The position numbers and the translations under genes were made by a program. A stretch of 64,000 nt of DNA from Candidatus Hydrogenedentota bacterium (GTDB lineage Bacteria; Hydrogenedentota; Hydrogenedentia; Hydrogenedentales; JAEUWI01). Shown in pieces: positions 34,425-42,051 of this stretch. Within the stretch, counting starts at the first letter, position 1. Every line of letters begins with the position of its first letter. The stretch is taken from the NCBI GenBank assembly GCA_016791475.1, contig JAEUWI010000043.1:1-64000 (forward strand). The letters are read 5' to 3'. The notes under the pieces were generated by a model. That model saw nothing but the letters and a program-made list of their open reading frames with translations. It was not told the DNA's origin and searched no databases.

Positions 34425-35459
34425 ATGCGAATTCCCGGACCTTCTGTTGCCCTTCTGGCGCAAATCATGATCGCTTTTGCTACCTTCGCCGAGGCCCCCT
34501 TCCACCTCACAGTAGTCCCTTCGGGCCCGGAGAATCCGCGCAACAGCGAGGCGGCGATTATTCCCTTGAAGGATGGTTCACTGCTTCTGGGCTGGTCGGA
34601 GTTTTATGGTGCGAATGGCGAAGACCATGCGCCGGCGCGTCTTTCGGGAAAGGTGTCGAAGGACGGCGGCCGCACCTGGGGGGAGAAATACACGCTGGTG
34701 GAGAATGATGGTGGCTGCAATGTGATGGAGGTGAATTTCCTCCGGAGCACGACTGGCGGGATTCACCTGTTTTACTGTCAGAAGAACAGTGAGAGCACGG
34801 ATTGCCGGGTGATGCTGCGTACTTCGGAAGATGAAGGCAAGACGTGGATCAACCCGGTGCAGATCAGCCCGGACGGCAAGTACACGGGCCTGACGAATGG
34901 GCGTTCCTTTCGCCTGGCTTCGGGGCGCATCGTGCTGGAGGCGTGGGAAGGGAATGACGGCTACTGTTATCTTTCCGACGACGACGGCAAGACCTGGCGC
35001 GAGTCGCAGCGCGTGCGGCCGGGGGATGGCTGCTGGGAGCCGGCGGCCATCGAGTTGAAGGACGGGCGGGTGCTGATGATGATGCGCACGGGCCTGGGCG
35101 GCCAGTATCAGAGCTTTTCCAGCGACGGCGGCGAGACGTGGAGTACGCCGGAGCCGTCGGCCTTGAAGGGCTCGGCCGCGCCGGTGTCCTTGAGTCGGAT
35201 TCCTGGAACGGGCGAGATTCTGGCGGCTTGGAATCACAATCCGGGGCGCGACCTGCGGAATCCCTTTACGGCGGCGATCTCGAAGGACGAAGGCGCGACG
35301 TGGGAGAATTTCAAGAACATCGAAGAGAACGACACGGGCGCGTGGGCCTATCCGGCGGTGACGTGGGTGGGCGACGAGGCGCTGCTGACCTATTTCAGCT
35401 ACGGGAGCGGGTTGTCTCTGGAGTTGAAGATTTTGCCGAAGGGCTGGTTTACCGGGTGA
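34425..35459 (+). CDS. Secreted sialidase-like BNR-repeat protein
   Basis: A 344-residue exported six-bladed propeller protein. A signal peptide (to about FATFAEA) is followed by five Asp boxes with the pattern S-x-D-x-G-x-T-W: SKDGGRTW, SEDEGKTW, SDDDGKTW, SSDGGETW and SKDEGATW. It belongs to the exo-alpha-sialidase superfamily (GH33-like / BNR). The classical sialidase arginine triad cannot be confirmed by eye, so it may act on another glycan. Its start ATG has GAGG upstream, and it is divergently transcribed from the SGNH hydrolase across a 195-bp gap containing short cgggccgatcgggcggatcg repeats. Confidence 0.8.
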   Translation: MRIPGPSVALLAQIMIAFATFAEAPFHLTVVPSGPENPRNSEAAIIPLKDGSLLLGWSEFYGANGEDHAPARLSGKVSKDGGRTWGEKYTLVENDGGCNVMEVNFLRSTTGGIHLFYCQKNSESTDCRVMLRTSEDEGKTWINPVQISPDGKYTGLTNGRSFRLASGRIVLEAWEGNDGYCYLSDDDGKTWRESQRVRPGDGCWEPAAIELKDGRVLMMMRTGLGGQYQSFSSDGGETWSTPEPSALKGSAAPVSLSRIPGTGEILAAWNHNPGRDLRNPFTAAISKDEGATWENFKNIEENDTGAWAYPAVTWVGDEALLTYFSYGSGLSLELKILPKGWFTG

Positions 35460-35502
35460 GAATACAGGGACAACGGTATGCAAGATCGCGTAGTTTGTGT
35501 TA

Positions 35503-35523
35503 AGGTATCCATAGGTACTACCT
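35503..35523. promoter_or_regulatory. Candidate autoregulatory operator of the toxin-antitoxin pair
   Basis: AGGTA-c-TACCT (35513-35523) is an 11-bp palindrome, preceded by another AGGTA half-site at 35503-35507. It lies 22 bp before the antitoxin start codon, where ribbon-helix-helix antitoxins usually bind their own promoter. No strong -10/-35 pair was recognised nearby. Confidence 0.45.
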
Positions 35524-35545
35524 GTTAATATCGAGGTGTCTTGCC

Positions 35546-35818
35546 ATGGCAACGTCGATTAAAATCGATGATGATCTCAAGTTCCGCATCCAGCAGCTTG
35601 CGGAACTTCGGCGACGTTCTCCTCACTGGATCATGCAGGAGGCTATTCGTGAATACGTTGCACGTGAAGAAAGCAGGGAAAGCTTTAAACAGGAAGCACT
35701 GGAATCCTGGGCAAGGTACCAGGAAACCGGACTTCACCTGACCGGCGAAGAGGCGCGCGAATGGTTGAGCCGTTGGGGTACCGACGATGAATCGGAAATC
35801 CCGGCGTGCCACGAGTAA
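35546..35818 (+). CDS. Ribbon-helix-helix antitoxin (CopG/ParD-like)
   Basis: A 90-residue protein with an N-terminal RHH domain: a beta strand TSIKIDDDLKFRI, then helix 1 QQLAELRRRSP and helix 2 WIMQEAIREYVAREE. The C-terminal half is acidic and amphipathic and should wrap and neutralise the toxin. Its stop overlaps the toxin start by 13 nt, as usual for such modules. It probably represses its own promoter through the palindrome at 35503-35523. Confidence 0.88.
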   Translation: MATSIKIDDDLKFRIQQLAELRRRSPHWIMQEAIREYVAREESRESFKQEALESWARYQETGLHLTGEEAREWLSRWGTDDESEIPACHE

Positions 35819-36102
35819 TAATCACTGCGGGTGCCGCCCGTGGCTTAGAGCGCTGTCGCCTGTTCCTGGCGGAAAAAAATTCTCAAGCCTCCCGACGGGC
35901 GGGCCAATCCATCGCGCAGAAATTTGAACTTCTTGAGACCACGCCCGAAATCGGAAGACCCTGGGAGGATTTGCCTGAACTGCGCGAACTAATCATCCCC
36001 TTTGGCAGCACCGGTTACGTTGCACTCTATCGCCACGACCGCGGCGCGGATACCGTATATATTCTCGCCTTTCGCCACCAGAAGGAAGCGGGCTATCAGT
36101 GA
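35806..36102 (+). CDS. ParE/RelE-family toxin
   Basis: A 98-residue toxin of the RelE/ParE superfamily. It shows the N-terminal two-helix hairpin (AGAARGLERCRLFLAEKN, ASRRAGQSIAQKFELL), a P-E-I-G-R-P-W element, and the C-terminal sheet ELIIPFGSTGYVALYRH and DTVYILAFRHQKEAGY, matching ParE-type proteins, which attack gyrase. RelE-type ribonuclease activity cannot be excluded from sequence. It starts with GTG inside the antitoxin gene, so translation is coupled. Confidence 0.88.
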   Translation: MPRVIITAGAARGLERCRLFLAEKNSQASRRAGQSIAQKFELLETTPEIGRPWEDLPELRELIIPFGSTGYVALYRHDRGADTVYILAFRHQKEAGYQ

Positions 36103-36249
36103 GTGTGGAATCGCCCGTCGAGAATGACTAGTCTCTGGGAATGTGATTCCTCAATATGATTTCTTACGGGTGCCGGAGTGTGCCCATTCGTGGTTCGATT
36201 GCTCCCTATTCTCCGACCTACCGCATCAAGCATGAGAGGACTTACTTTT

Positions 36250-36729
36250 ATGGAATCCACAGCAAAAATGGGCGTCGTTGGAAAAGGTCAGGGCGAGGCC
36301 TATTGGGTCATGGGCGCGAAGTATACCTTCAAGGCCAACGGCGTGGACAATGGCGGGGCCTACATGATGTTTGAGGCCGAAGTGCCGCCCGCGCCGGGTC
36401 CCCCGCCCCATGTTCACACACGTGAGGACGAGATGTTTTATGTGATGGAGGGCGAACTGACGGTCATGCTGGATGGCCAGGTGTCGAAGGCCACGGCGGG
36501 CACGACGATCATCTTGCCGCGCAACATCAAGCACACCTTCTGGAACGAATCGGATGGCGTGGCCCGTGCGCTGGTGCTTGCGTCGCCCGCACCGATTGAG
36601 GAATTCTTCAAGGAAATCGGGCAGCGGGTGGTGAGCGAAGACGAGACGCCGCCGCCGGTGACGCCGGAGATGATCGCCCATGTTTATGCGACTGCGGAGC
36701 GCTACGGGATGGTGCTGGATCGCCCGTGA
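36250..36729 (+). CDS. Cupin-domain protein
   Basis: A 159-residue single-cupin protein. Metal-binding motif 1 is visible as HVH-x4-E (H54, H56, E61 in PPPHVHTREDEMFYVMEGEL), and motif 2 contributes H95 in LPRNIKHTFWN. The C-terminal ~50 residues are helical. The shape fits the quercetin dioxygenase-like cupins, but most such small proteins have unknown function. AGAGGA nine bases before the ATG at 36250 supports that start over the ATG at 36232. It is convergent with the DUF1080 gene, with a strong hairpin in between. Confidence 0.82.
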   Translation: MESTAKMGVVGKGQGEAYWVMGAKYTFKANGVDNGGAYMMFEAEVPPAPGPPPHVHTREDEMFYVMEGELTVMLDGQVSKATAGTTIILPRNIKHTFWNESDGVARALVLASPAPIEEFFKEIGQRVVSEDETPPPVTPEMIAHVYATAERYGMVLDRP

Positions 36730-36776
36730 GGGACTGCCTCGCGGGGGGCCGTTGTCGGCGCGCGTGAATTTGGTGT

Positions 36777-36818
36777 GATAGGACCGATAGGGTGCATGTC
36801 CAATCCATCGGTCCTATC
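36777..36818. terminator. Bidirectional terminator hairpin
   Basis: GATAGGACCGAT (36777-36788) and ATCGGTCCTATC (36807-36818) form a perfect 12-bp stem with an 18-base loop between the convergent cupin and DUF1080 genes. T-rich bases follow (cgtcttattcg). Its ataggaccgat core resembles short repeats near 34340, so it may also belong to a repeat family. Confidence 0.65.
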
Positions 36819-36848
36819 CGTCTTATTCGTCGAATAGCCCACGGCCAT

Positions 36849-37586
36849 CTACTCTTTCTTCGCCGCCTCCACGACCGGCGCGGATTGCTCTGGCGTGGTC
36901 ACTCCTGGGGGCAGTTCCATGATCTGGATTTTGCGGAAGTGGATTTCCGCGCCTTCGGATTCGAGGCAGAGGTAGCCTTTTTTCACGGAGGCTTTGCTGA
37001 TGCCGTTCACGAATTTTCCGTTGACGGAGAGCTTCACGGTGCCATCCACCGCCACCACGTCGTAGTAGTTCCATTCGCCTTTGGGCAGGCAGCGGTTTTC
37101 GATGGACTTGCTGCGCTCGCCACGGGGATTGTCGGGCACGGTGGTCATGCCGTTGGCCCCGAAGAGTTCGCCGTGGACGTAGGCGATGGGCCGGGGCTCG
37201 CCGTTCTCTTCGCGGTTGAGGAAGGGCCATTCGAGTTCGAGCATCTGCACTTCCATGCCTTTGGGAAGCTGACGGCCCTCGGGGACGGTGCCCTCGCTCC
37301 AGAGAAAGACGCCGGAGTTACCGCCGGGCTCCATATGCCGCCATTCAACGTGGAGGATGAAGTTCTCGTACTGCTTCTCGCTGCGCATGACGCCGATGGG
37401 CAGGCCGGTGCAGATGAGGAGGCCATCCTCCACGCGCCAGGTTTCGGGGCTCGTGTTGACGTCGACCCAGCCCGTGAGATCTTTGCCGTTGAAGAGATCG
37501 ACGAAGGCGCCGGCCTGGGTGGGCTCGGCGTGGGAACTCAGACAGATATTAAGAGTACACAGGACAATCGTTGCTAAACGCTTCAT
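36849..37586 (-). CDS. Secreted DUF1080 (3-keto-disaccharide hydrolase-type) protein
   Basis: A 245-residue exported protein. The signal peptide ([20 protein letters not shown]) is followed by a concanavalin-like DUF1080 domain with the usual [13 protein letters not shown] opening, [36 protein letters not shown] and the C-terminal [12 protein letters not shown]1080 proteins are periplasmic; some are 3-keto-glycoside hydrolases or lyases working with a Gfo/Idh/MocA oxidoreductase that makes the 3-keto sugar. Such an oxidoreductase, Tat-exported, is encoded nearby at 38634-39971 on the same strand, which supports that pairing. Confidence 0.87.
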   Translation of the reverse strand: MKRLATIVLCTLNICLSSHAEPTQAGAFVDLFNGKDLTGWVDVNTSPETWRVEDGLLICTGLPIGVMRSEKQYENFILHVEWRHMEPGGNSGVFLWSEGTVPEGRQLPKGMEVQMLELEWPFLNREENGEPRPIAYVHGELFGANGMTTVPDNPRGERSKSIENRCLPKGEWNYYDVVAVDGTVKLSVNGKFVNGISKASVKKGYLCLESEGAEIHFRKIQIMELPPGVTTPEQSAPVVEAAKKE

Positions 37587-37670
37587 GGCTCGACTCCAGC
37601 ATCAAGAAACATGGGTTGGGTGCGATTCACAGGCTTTCAGGTCGCGGCACCAATTCCGAGAAAATAAATT

Positions 37671-37806
37671 CTCACACAGATCTTCACAGATTTTCACGGA
37701 TCTTACCAGCCCGAGATTATGCGAATTCGAACGAGTTAGGATTTACGCCCCGGCCCCGGCACCGCGACGTCCAAGTCTTATCTGTGCGGATCTGTGAAGA
37801 TCTTCG
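37671..37806. repeat. CACAGAT inverted repeat pair, left of the GxxExxY gene
   Basis: A left arm of ctcacacagatcttcacaga plus ttttcacggatctta (37671-37704) faces a right arm, tatctgtgcggatctgtgaa plus gatcttcg (about 37779-37806), in inverted orientation. About 75 bp of non-repeated DNA separates them. The arms share the CACAGATNNNCACAGAT pattern found at four sites in this window. Confidence 0.75.
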
Positions 37807-37855
37807 AGGGGAAATATTAGTCTCCATCCAATATCGACATACTTTGCGTTGTCCT

Positions 37856-38239
37856 TCAGAGCACCACCCGCTTGTATTCCAACTCTGGGCGCTTAAAGTT
37901 CAAAATAAGCCCCACGGGCAACCGGGTAATCCGAAGATAGTTCAACATCTGGGCTATCTCGTTCTGACCAATCCTTTCGATCACTTTGAGGTCCACGATT
38001 ACCTGCCCATAGGCGATCAGATCCGGCACGTATTTGCCAACATCAACGCCCTTGTAGTGGACGCGATAGGATGGTTGCTGCTGGAAGGGAATGCCTCTCA
38101 ATTTAAACTCCACGATCATGGCGTTCTCGTAGGGTTTTTCCAGTAGACCGGACTTCAACTCACTCAGCACTTCCATGCCGCAACCGATTAGCTCATAGGT
38201 CTCTTTCCCGAGGGGAAATCGCTTGAAATCTTCGTGCAT
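37856..38239 (-). CDS. GxxExxY family protein
   Basis: A 127-residue protein with the diagnostic motif GLLEKPYENAM (G-x-x-E-x-x-Y). A later VPDLIAYGQVIVDLKV resembles the PD-(D/E)xK nuclease core, to which this family is related. ALIGNMENT-free features also fit: an N-terminal LGKETYELIGCGMEVL helix and a C-terminal LPVGLILNF strand. The cellular role is unknown. The ATG at 38239 has AAGGGG eight bases upstream and is preferred to a GTG seven codons earlier. The gene is bracketed by two CACAGAT inverted repeat pairs, suggesting a cassette-like unit. Confidence 0.87.
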   Translation of the reverse strand: MHEDFKRFPLGKETYELIGCGMEVLSELKSGLLEKPYENAMIVEFKLRGIPFQQQPSYRVHYKGVDVGKYVPDLIAYGQVIVDLKVIERIGQNEIAQMLNYLRITRLPVGLILNFKRPELEYKRVVL

Positions 38240-38381
38240 GTGAACAACCCCTTCTATCACCGTTCACCAATCCCATATCGAACCAAATCTCGGGCCAATA
38301 CTGCCACGGAGTGTTCCAGAACTTCCATCCGACTACCCTGACGCATATAGGCAGGCCGATCAAATACTTGAGGCGAATGGA

Positions 38382-38560
38382 CTTCCCACAGATCTTCACA
38401 GATGCGCACAGATCAAAATGGTCAAAGCTCACCTTGTGTTGCCAGGACAAGGCTCTACTCCGGGATCGGCCGAATATCCTTCTGTCCGGCTGCAGGATTG
38501 GACCGTAAAGAGCGGCCTGTGCCCTCTTTATCTGTGAGAATCTGTGAAGATCTGTGGGAA
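38382..38560. repeat. CACAGAT inverted repeat pair, right of the GxxExxY gene
   Basis: Left arm 38382-38414 (cttcccacagatcttcacag then atgcgcacagatc) and right arm 38527-38560 (ttatctgtgagaatctgtga then agatctgtgggaa) are inverted copies. They enclose about 112 bp. The left arm is nearly identical to the outward part of the pair at 37671-37806, so the same element is present on both sides of the GxxExxY gene. Confidence 0.8.
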
Positions 38561-38568
38561 AATGAAAA

Positions 38569-38626
38569 CCCCGAAGAGAAGTTCGCCGATCATGCCGGCC
38601 TTTCTTCCCTTCGGGGCATTTCTTTT
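38569..38626 (-). terminator. Intrinsic terminator of the Tat-exported oxidoreductase gene
   Basis: On the minus strand, CCCCGAAG (38626-38619) pairs with CTTCGGGG (38576-38569), giving an 8-bp stem with an internally structured loop, followed directly by TTTTCATTTT. It starts 8 bp after the stop codon of the 38634-39971 gene. Confidence 0.8.
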
Positions 38627-38633
38627 CAGAGTA

Positions 38634-39971
38634 CTATAATCCCTTTACCTCGAAGCCTTCGCGGTATTTGCGGCGGAGGAGTTTGTTGGCGTCGGCGTTG
38701 CCGTTGAATTTGCAGCGCTTGGCGTTCCATTCGAGGGTCTGGCCGGGCATGCGGTTGGCGATGTTGCCGAGGAGCACGGCTTCGGCCAAGGGGCCGGCGA
38801 AGTCGAAGTTGGAGCCGCAGATCACGCCCTCTTTGCCGAGGCACGCGTCCACGAATTCGTGGTAGTGGTTGCCGTCGGGCTGGTTGGGGACTTCGTACTT
38901 CTCATAGGCCGCGACGGGGTGGAGCTGGGGCCGGCCCACGTGGGGGATGATGAGCGTGCCGACTTCACCGACGAGCATGGAGCCGCTCGGGGGCAGTTCG
39001 TAGTCTTCGGCGAGGTGGGGCGACAGCTTGGTCTCGGGCTTGAGGTAGCCGTCGCGCCAGGTGCCGATGATGGTGTCGTAGGCGGTCATTTCCGTGCCGG
39101 GGAAGAGGTAGGTGGACACGGTCCATCCGGGGTGGACGATGTCGCTGTAGCTTTCGGCGTAGGCGCTGATGGAGATGGGGTTCGTCAGGCCGAGCGCGGA
39201 ATAGATGGGATCAAAGATGTGGCAGCCAAAGTCGCCGACCGCGCCACCGCCATAGTCGCGGTAGCGGCGCCACCAGAAGGGGTGGTATTCCTTGTCCTTA
39301 TAGGGAATGAGGGGCGCGGTGCCGCACCAGAGGTTCCAATCCACGTTGGGGGGAATGGGATCGCTGCCGGCGGGGAATTTCTTATCGGGCGTCGTGAAGA
39401 TGGTGCCGACCCAGGAGTGCCATTCCTTGACCTTGCCAATGGCGCCGGTTTTCACGAGCTCGACGGCGGTGCGGTAGAACTCGTGGGAGTGGATCTGGTT
39501 GCCCATCTGGGTGACGACGCCGGCCTTGCGGGCGGCCTCGGTGACTTTGCGAGCTTCGTAGACTTCGTGGGTCAGGGGCTTTTCGCAGAAGACGTGGAGA
39601 CCCTGGCGAATGGCGGAAATGGACGCCGGCGCGTGGGTGTGGTCGGGGGTGGAGACGTTGACGGAATCGATCTTGCCCTCTTCCTGGACCAGCATCTCGC
39701 GCCAGTCGCGGTAGAGGCGGGCCTTGGGATAGAGCTCGGCGGCGCGCTTGAGGTTGACCTCGTCAATGTCGCAGAGGGCCACGACGTCCACCATTTCATG
39801 GCTGGCGATGTTGCCGAGGTCGTGGGCGCCCTGGGCGGCGACACCGATACCGGCGTGCTGCAGCTTGCTGTTGGCGGGCTGGGCGAAGCTCAGCCGGGGC
39901 AGGATGAGGGGCGCCGCGCTCGCGAAAGCGGCCTGCTTGAGAAATGTTCTACGCGATTGGGGTTGTTTCAT
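38634..39971 (-). CDS. Tat-exported Gfo/Idh/MocA-family oxidoreductase
   Basis: A 445-residue periplasmic dehydrogenase. The twin-arginine motif SRRTFLK (6-12) and hydrophobic AAFASAAPLIL form a Tat signal, as expected for an enzyme exported with its NAD(P) bound. The Rossmann segment is HAGIGVAAQGAHDLGNI, the CEKPL motif lies at 129-133, and the C-terminal substrate domain includes DYGGGAVGDFGCHIFDP, a phrase typical of the planctomycete-type exported subgroup. Such enzymes oxidise sugar or cyclitol hydroxyls and may feed the 3-keto product to the DUF1080 protein at 36849-37586. An intrinsic terminator follows. Confidence 0.9.
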   Translation of the reverse strand: MKQPQSRRTFLKQAAFASAAPLILPRLSFAQPANSKLQHAGIGVAAQGAHDLGNIASHEMVDVVALCDIDEVNLKRAAELYPKARLYRDWREMLVQEEGKIDSVNVSTPDHTHAPASISAIRQGLHVFCEKPLTHEVYEARKVTEAARKAGVVTQMGNQIHSHEFYRTAVELVKTGAIGKVKEWHSWVGTIFTTPDKKFPAGSDPIPPNVDWNLWCGTAPLIPYKDKEYHPFWWRRYRDYGGGAVGDFGCHIFDPIYSALGLTNPISISAYAESYSDIVHPGWTVSTYLFPGTEMTAYDTIIGTWRDGYLKPETKLSPHLAEDYELPPSGSMLVGEVGTLIIPHVGRPQLHPVAAYEKYEVPNQPDGNHYHEFVDACLGKEGVICGSNFDFAGPLAEAVLLGNIANRMPGQTLEWNAKRCKFNGNADANKLLRRKYREGFEVKGL

Positions 39972-40278
39972 GGGCGTTGCTCCGCGTCTTGACGCTGTAG
40001 TGTCCGGGCCGCACCGGTATGGGAATCACCGATTGCCAGCGGCCCGCAGGAATGTCGGCGTGTAGTGTAACGAGCGGACGGGCGGAACGCAATCTTGGCG
40101 GCACTCGGCGTTTCGAACTGGAAATCGCCGTATCGGATTCATCCAAAGGGTGGGGTTAAACCCACAAGTCGGATCCGGCGCTTTAGTCCATACTGGAAGC
40201 TGGTCCTGTGGGCAGGGCCTGGTTGTCCACGCAAACATCGCGCTGCCGCGCCAGGGGCGGGCGAGGAGGAGCCCGGAA
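39972..40278. other. Divergent intergenic region
   Basis: The 307-bp gap separates two divergent Tat-substrate genes and should contain both promoters; none is clear by eye. The only structure I see is a small hairpin GTGGG-gttaaa-CCCAC (40150-40165). No small gene was recognised. Confidence 0.45.
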
Positions 40279-41835
40279 ATGGAATCGATCAATCGTCGTG
40301 AGTTCATGCATTTGTCCACGGCCGCCGGGGCACTGGGGGCCAATCTGGTCCTGGGCGGGGCGACGGCGGCCCCGGTCGCGCGCGGAGTGGAGAAGGGCGC
40401 GGGCGGCTATGTGGATCGGATCGCCTTTGGCCCCTGGATGAACGACACGCGCACGTCTCCCCTGCCCTTCGCGTCGTGGCCGGTGGATGCCTTTGACGAT
40501 GTGACGGTGCAGAGCCTGATCGACACCTTCGAGCTGAACGAGCAGTTCGGCTACAACATCTACGATATCTTCGGGCTTTTCTCGACGTGGGGCTGGCCGG
40601 TGGACATTGTGAGCGCCGCCACGCCGGAGCGGACGGCCCGGGTGCGGAAGGTGCTGAAGGCGGCCCACCGCCGGAATATCAAGGTTATCTGTGGGATGGG
40701 CATTTACAGTTGGGGCTTTGACGAGATCATCAAGGCGCATCCGGAGGTCACCTCGCCCAACCAGCAGTATCCGAACGAACACGTCATGTGCGCCTCGAAA
40801 GAGGCCTCGTGGGAGTGGCAGAAGAAAATCGTGGACTTCATGATGACGTGGGAGATTGACGGGTTCCACCTGGAGGCCGCCGATCTGGGTCGGTGCACGT
40901 GCCCGGAGTGCATGACGAAGTGGCCGCGAAACCCGGCCTATTTCTGCGATATCACGGCGCGTACCGCGCGGTACATCCGCGAGAAGATGCCGGACGCCTA
41001 CATTATGCTGACCACGATAAGCTGGGCGGACTGGACCGTGGGCTTTCTGGAAGAGGACCGGGCTGCGCTGGCGGCGATCAGCGATACGGTGGATTGCGCC
41101 TTCGATCAGGGACACCACGCCTGCTATGTTCGCCCCCCGGCGCGAAAGCCTTTTATCGAGGAACTGAAGTGCCGTTTCGGCACTTCGGGCGGCATCTGGG
41201 TCTATCCCACGTGCACCTGGGATCGGCTCCAGTGGTTTCTCCCCTATCCGCGTCAGACGGGCACCCATATGAAGGAACTTTATGCCGATGGGGGCCGGGG
41301 AATGCTTTATTACCAGGGCCCGCCCAACAATCCGGGCGTGGAGATCAACATCGCCTTTGGCGGCGAGTGCATGCGACATCCCGAGCGGAGCATTGAAGAG
41401 AACCTGGGTGCTGTTCTGGAGGTCCTGTACAAGCCGAAGACCCCGGCGGCGCTTGATGCCCTCGTGGCGCTGGTGCTGGCGGCGGAAGACGCCTATTTCA
41501 ACAACATGGACTGGGACGAGCAGCACATGTTCCTGAAGGGTCTGTCGCTGTTTCCCGGACCGGGCGAGCTGCACCTTTCCCGCCCGATCACGGGTATCTA
41601 TGGCACGCCGGACTATCTTTTCGAGCCCCACATGACCTTTGACGGGCGCATGGCCTACAACCACGCGCTTTCCGCCGTGCTGGAGCAGGCCTACGCCATC
41701 GGGGAGCAGTTTGAGGCTCAGGACAAGATAGTTCGCCTGCAGACGTCGATTTTGAACGCCCAGATGATGCTTCGGGCGTCGATCACGACCCAGCAGTGGC
41801 AGGAACAACAGGCGGCGGCGCGAAAGCAGCCGTAG
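40279..41835 (+). CDS. Tat-exported TIM-barrel protein of unknown specificity
   Basis: A 518-residue exported protein. The N-terminus MESINRREFMHLSTAAGALG carries a twin-arginine-like RRE motif and a hydrophobic stretch ending near GGATAAPVA. The mature part looks like a (beta/alpha)8 barrel: RRNIKVICGMGIYSWGFDEI, WEIDGFHLEAADLGRCTCPE (acidic pair at a strand end plus a CxCxxC-like cluster), MPDAYIMLTTISWADW and GGRGMLYYQGPPN. It resembles uncharacterised glycosidase-like proteins common in Planctomycetes-type genomes. GAGGAG precedes the ATG at 40279; the open frame runs 43 codons upstream. No catalytic assignment is made. Confidence 0.65.
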   Translation: MESINRREFMHLSTAAGALGANLVLGGATAAPVARGVEKGAGGYVDRIAFGPWMNDTRTSPLPFASWPVDAFDDVTVQSLIDTFELNEQFGYNIYDIFGLFSTWGWPVDIVSAATPERTARVRKVLKAAHRRNIKVICGMGIYSWGFDEIIKAHPEVTSPNQQYPNEHVMCASKEASWEWQKKIVDFMMTWEIDGFHLEAADLGRCTCPECMTKWPRNPAYFCDITARTARYIREKMPDAYIMLTTISWADWTVGFLEEDRAALAAISDTVDCAFDQGHHACYVRPPARKPFIEELKCRFGTSGGIWVYPTCTWDRLQWFLPYPRQTGTHMKELYADGGRGMLYYQGPPNNPGVEINIAFGGECMRHPERSIEENLGAVLEVLYKPKTPAALDALVALVLAAEDAYFNNMDWDEQHMFLKGLSLFPGPGELHLSRPITGIYGTPDYLFEPHMTFDGRMAYNHALSAVLEQAYAIGEQFEAQDKIVRLQTSILNAQMMLRASITTQQWQEQQAAARKQP

Positions 41836-41909
41836 CACCACGCCGCCCCGGATTTGTCGCATCACGCGCTTGATTTTATAGAATTTCACCCCAGTCGCAG
41901 GCCTTCACA

Positions 41910-41939
41910 TTGCAACTATATTGCGCTATGTGGTATAGC
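41910..41939 (+). promoter_or_regulatory. Candidate sigma-70 promoter of the double-SBP kinase gene
   Basis: TTGCAA (41910-41915) and TATAGC (41934-41939), each 4/6 to consensus, are separated by 18 bp in an AT-rich patch about 110 bp before the start codon at 42052. It is only a moderate match. Confidence 0.4.
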
Positions 41940-42051
41940 CTAGGAAGATTGAGTCTGCGGCGGATACCCTTTGATCGTGCCTTCCTCCATCCAGGAGAAC
42001 GGCCGCGGCGGGCTCTTACAGGGGACGGTTCTATTGCTTAACTGGCTTCGT

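Larger units (their letters stand above)
38240..38633. other. Intergenic region with repeats and a terminator
   Basis: The 394-bp gap before the GxxExxY gene holds a CACAGAT inverted pair (38382-38560) and the terminator of the oxidoreductase gene (38569-38626). Between the repeat arms are about 110 bp of unique sequence without a credible gene or recognisable RNA. Confidence 0.55.

Noticed and set aside
36777-36818. Protein-binding operator
   Set aside because: The perfect 12-bp stem lies between two convergent gene ends, so a shared terminator is the simpler reading.
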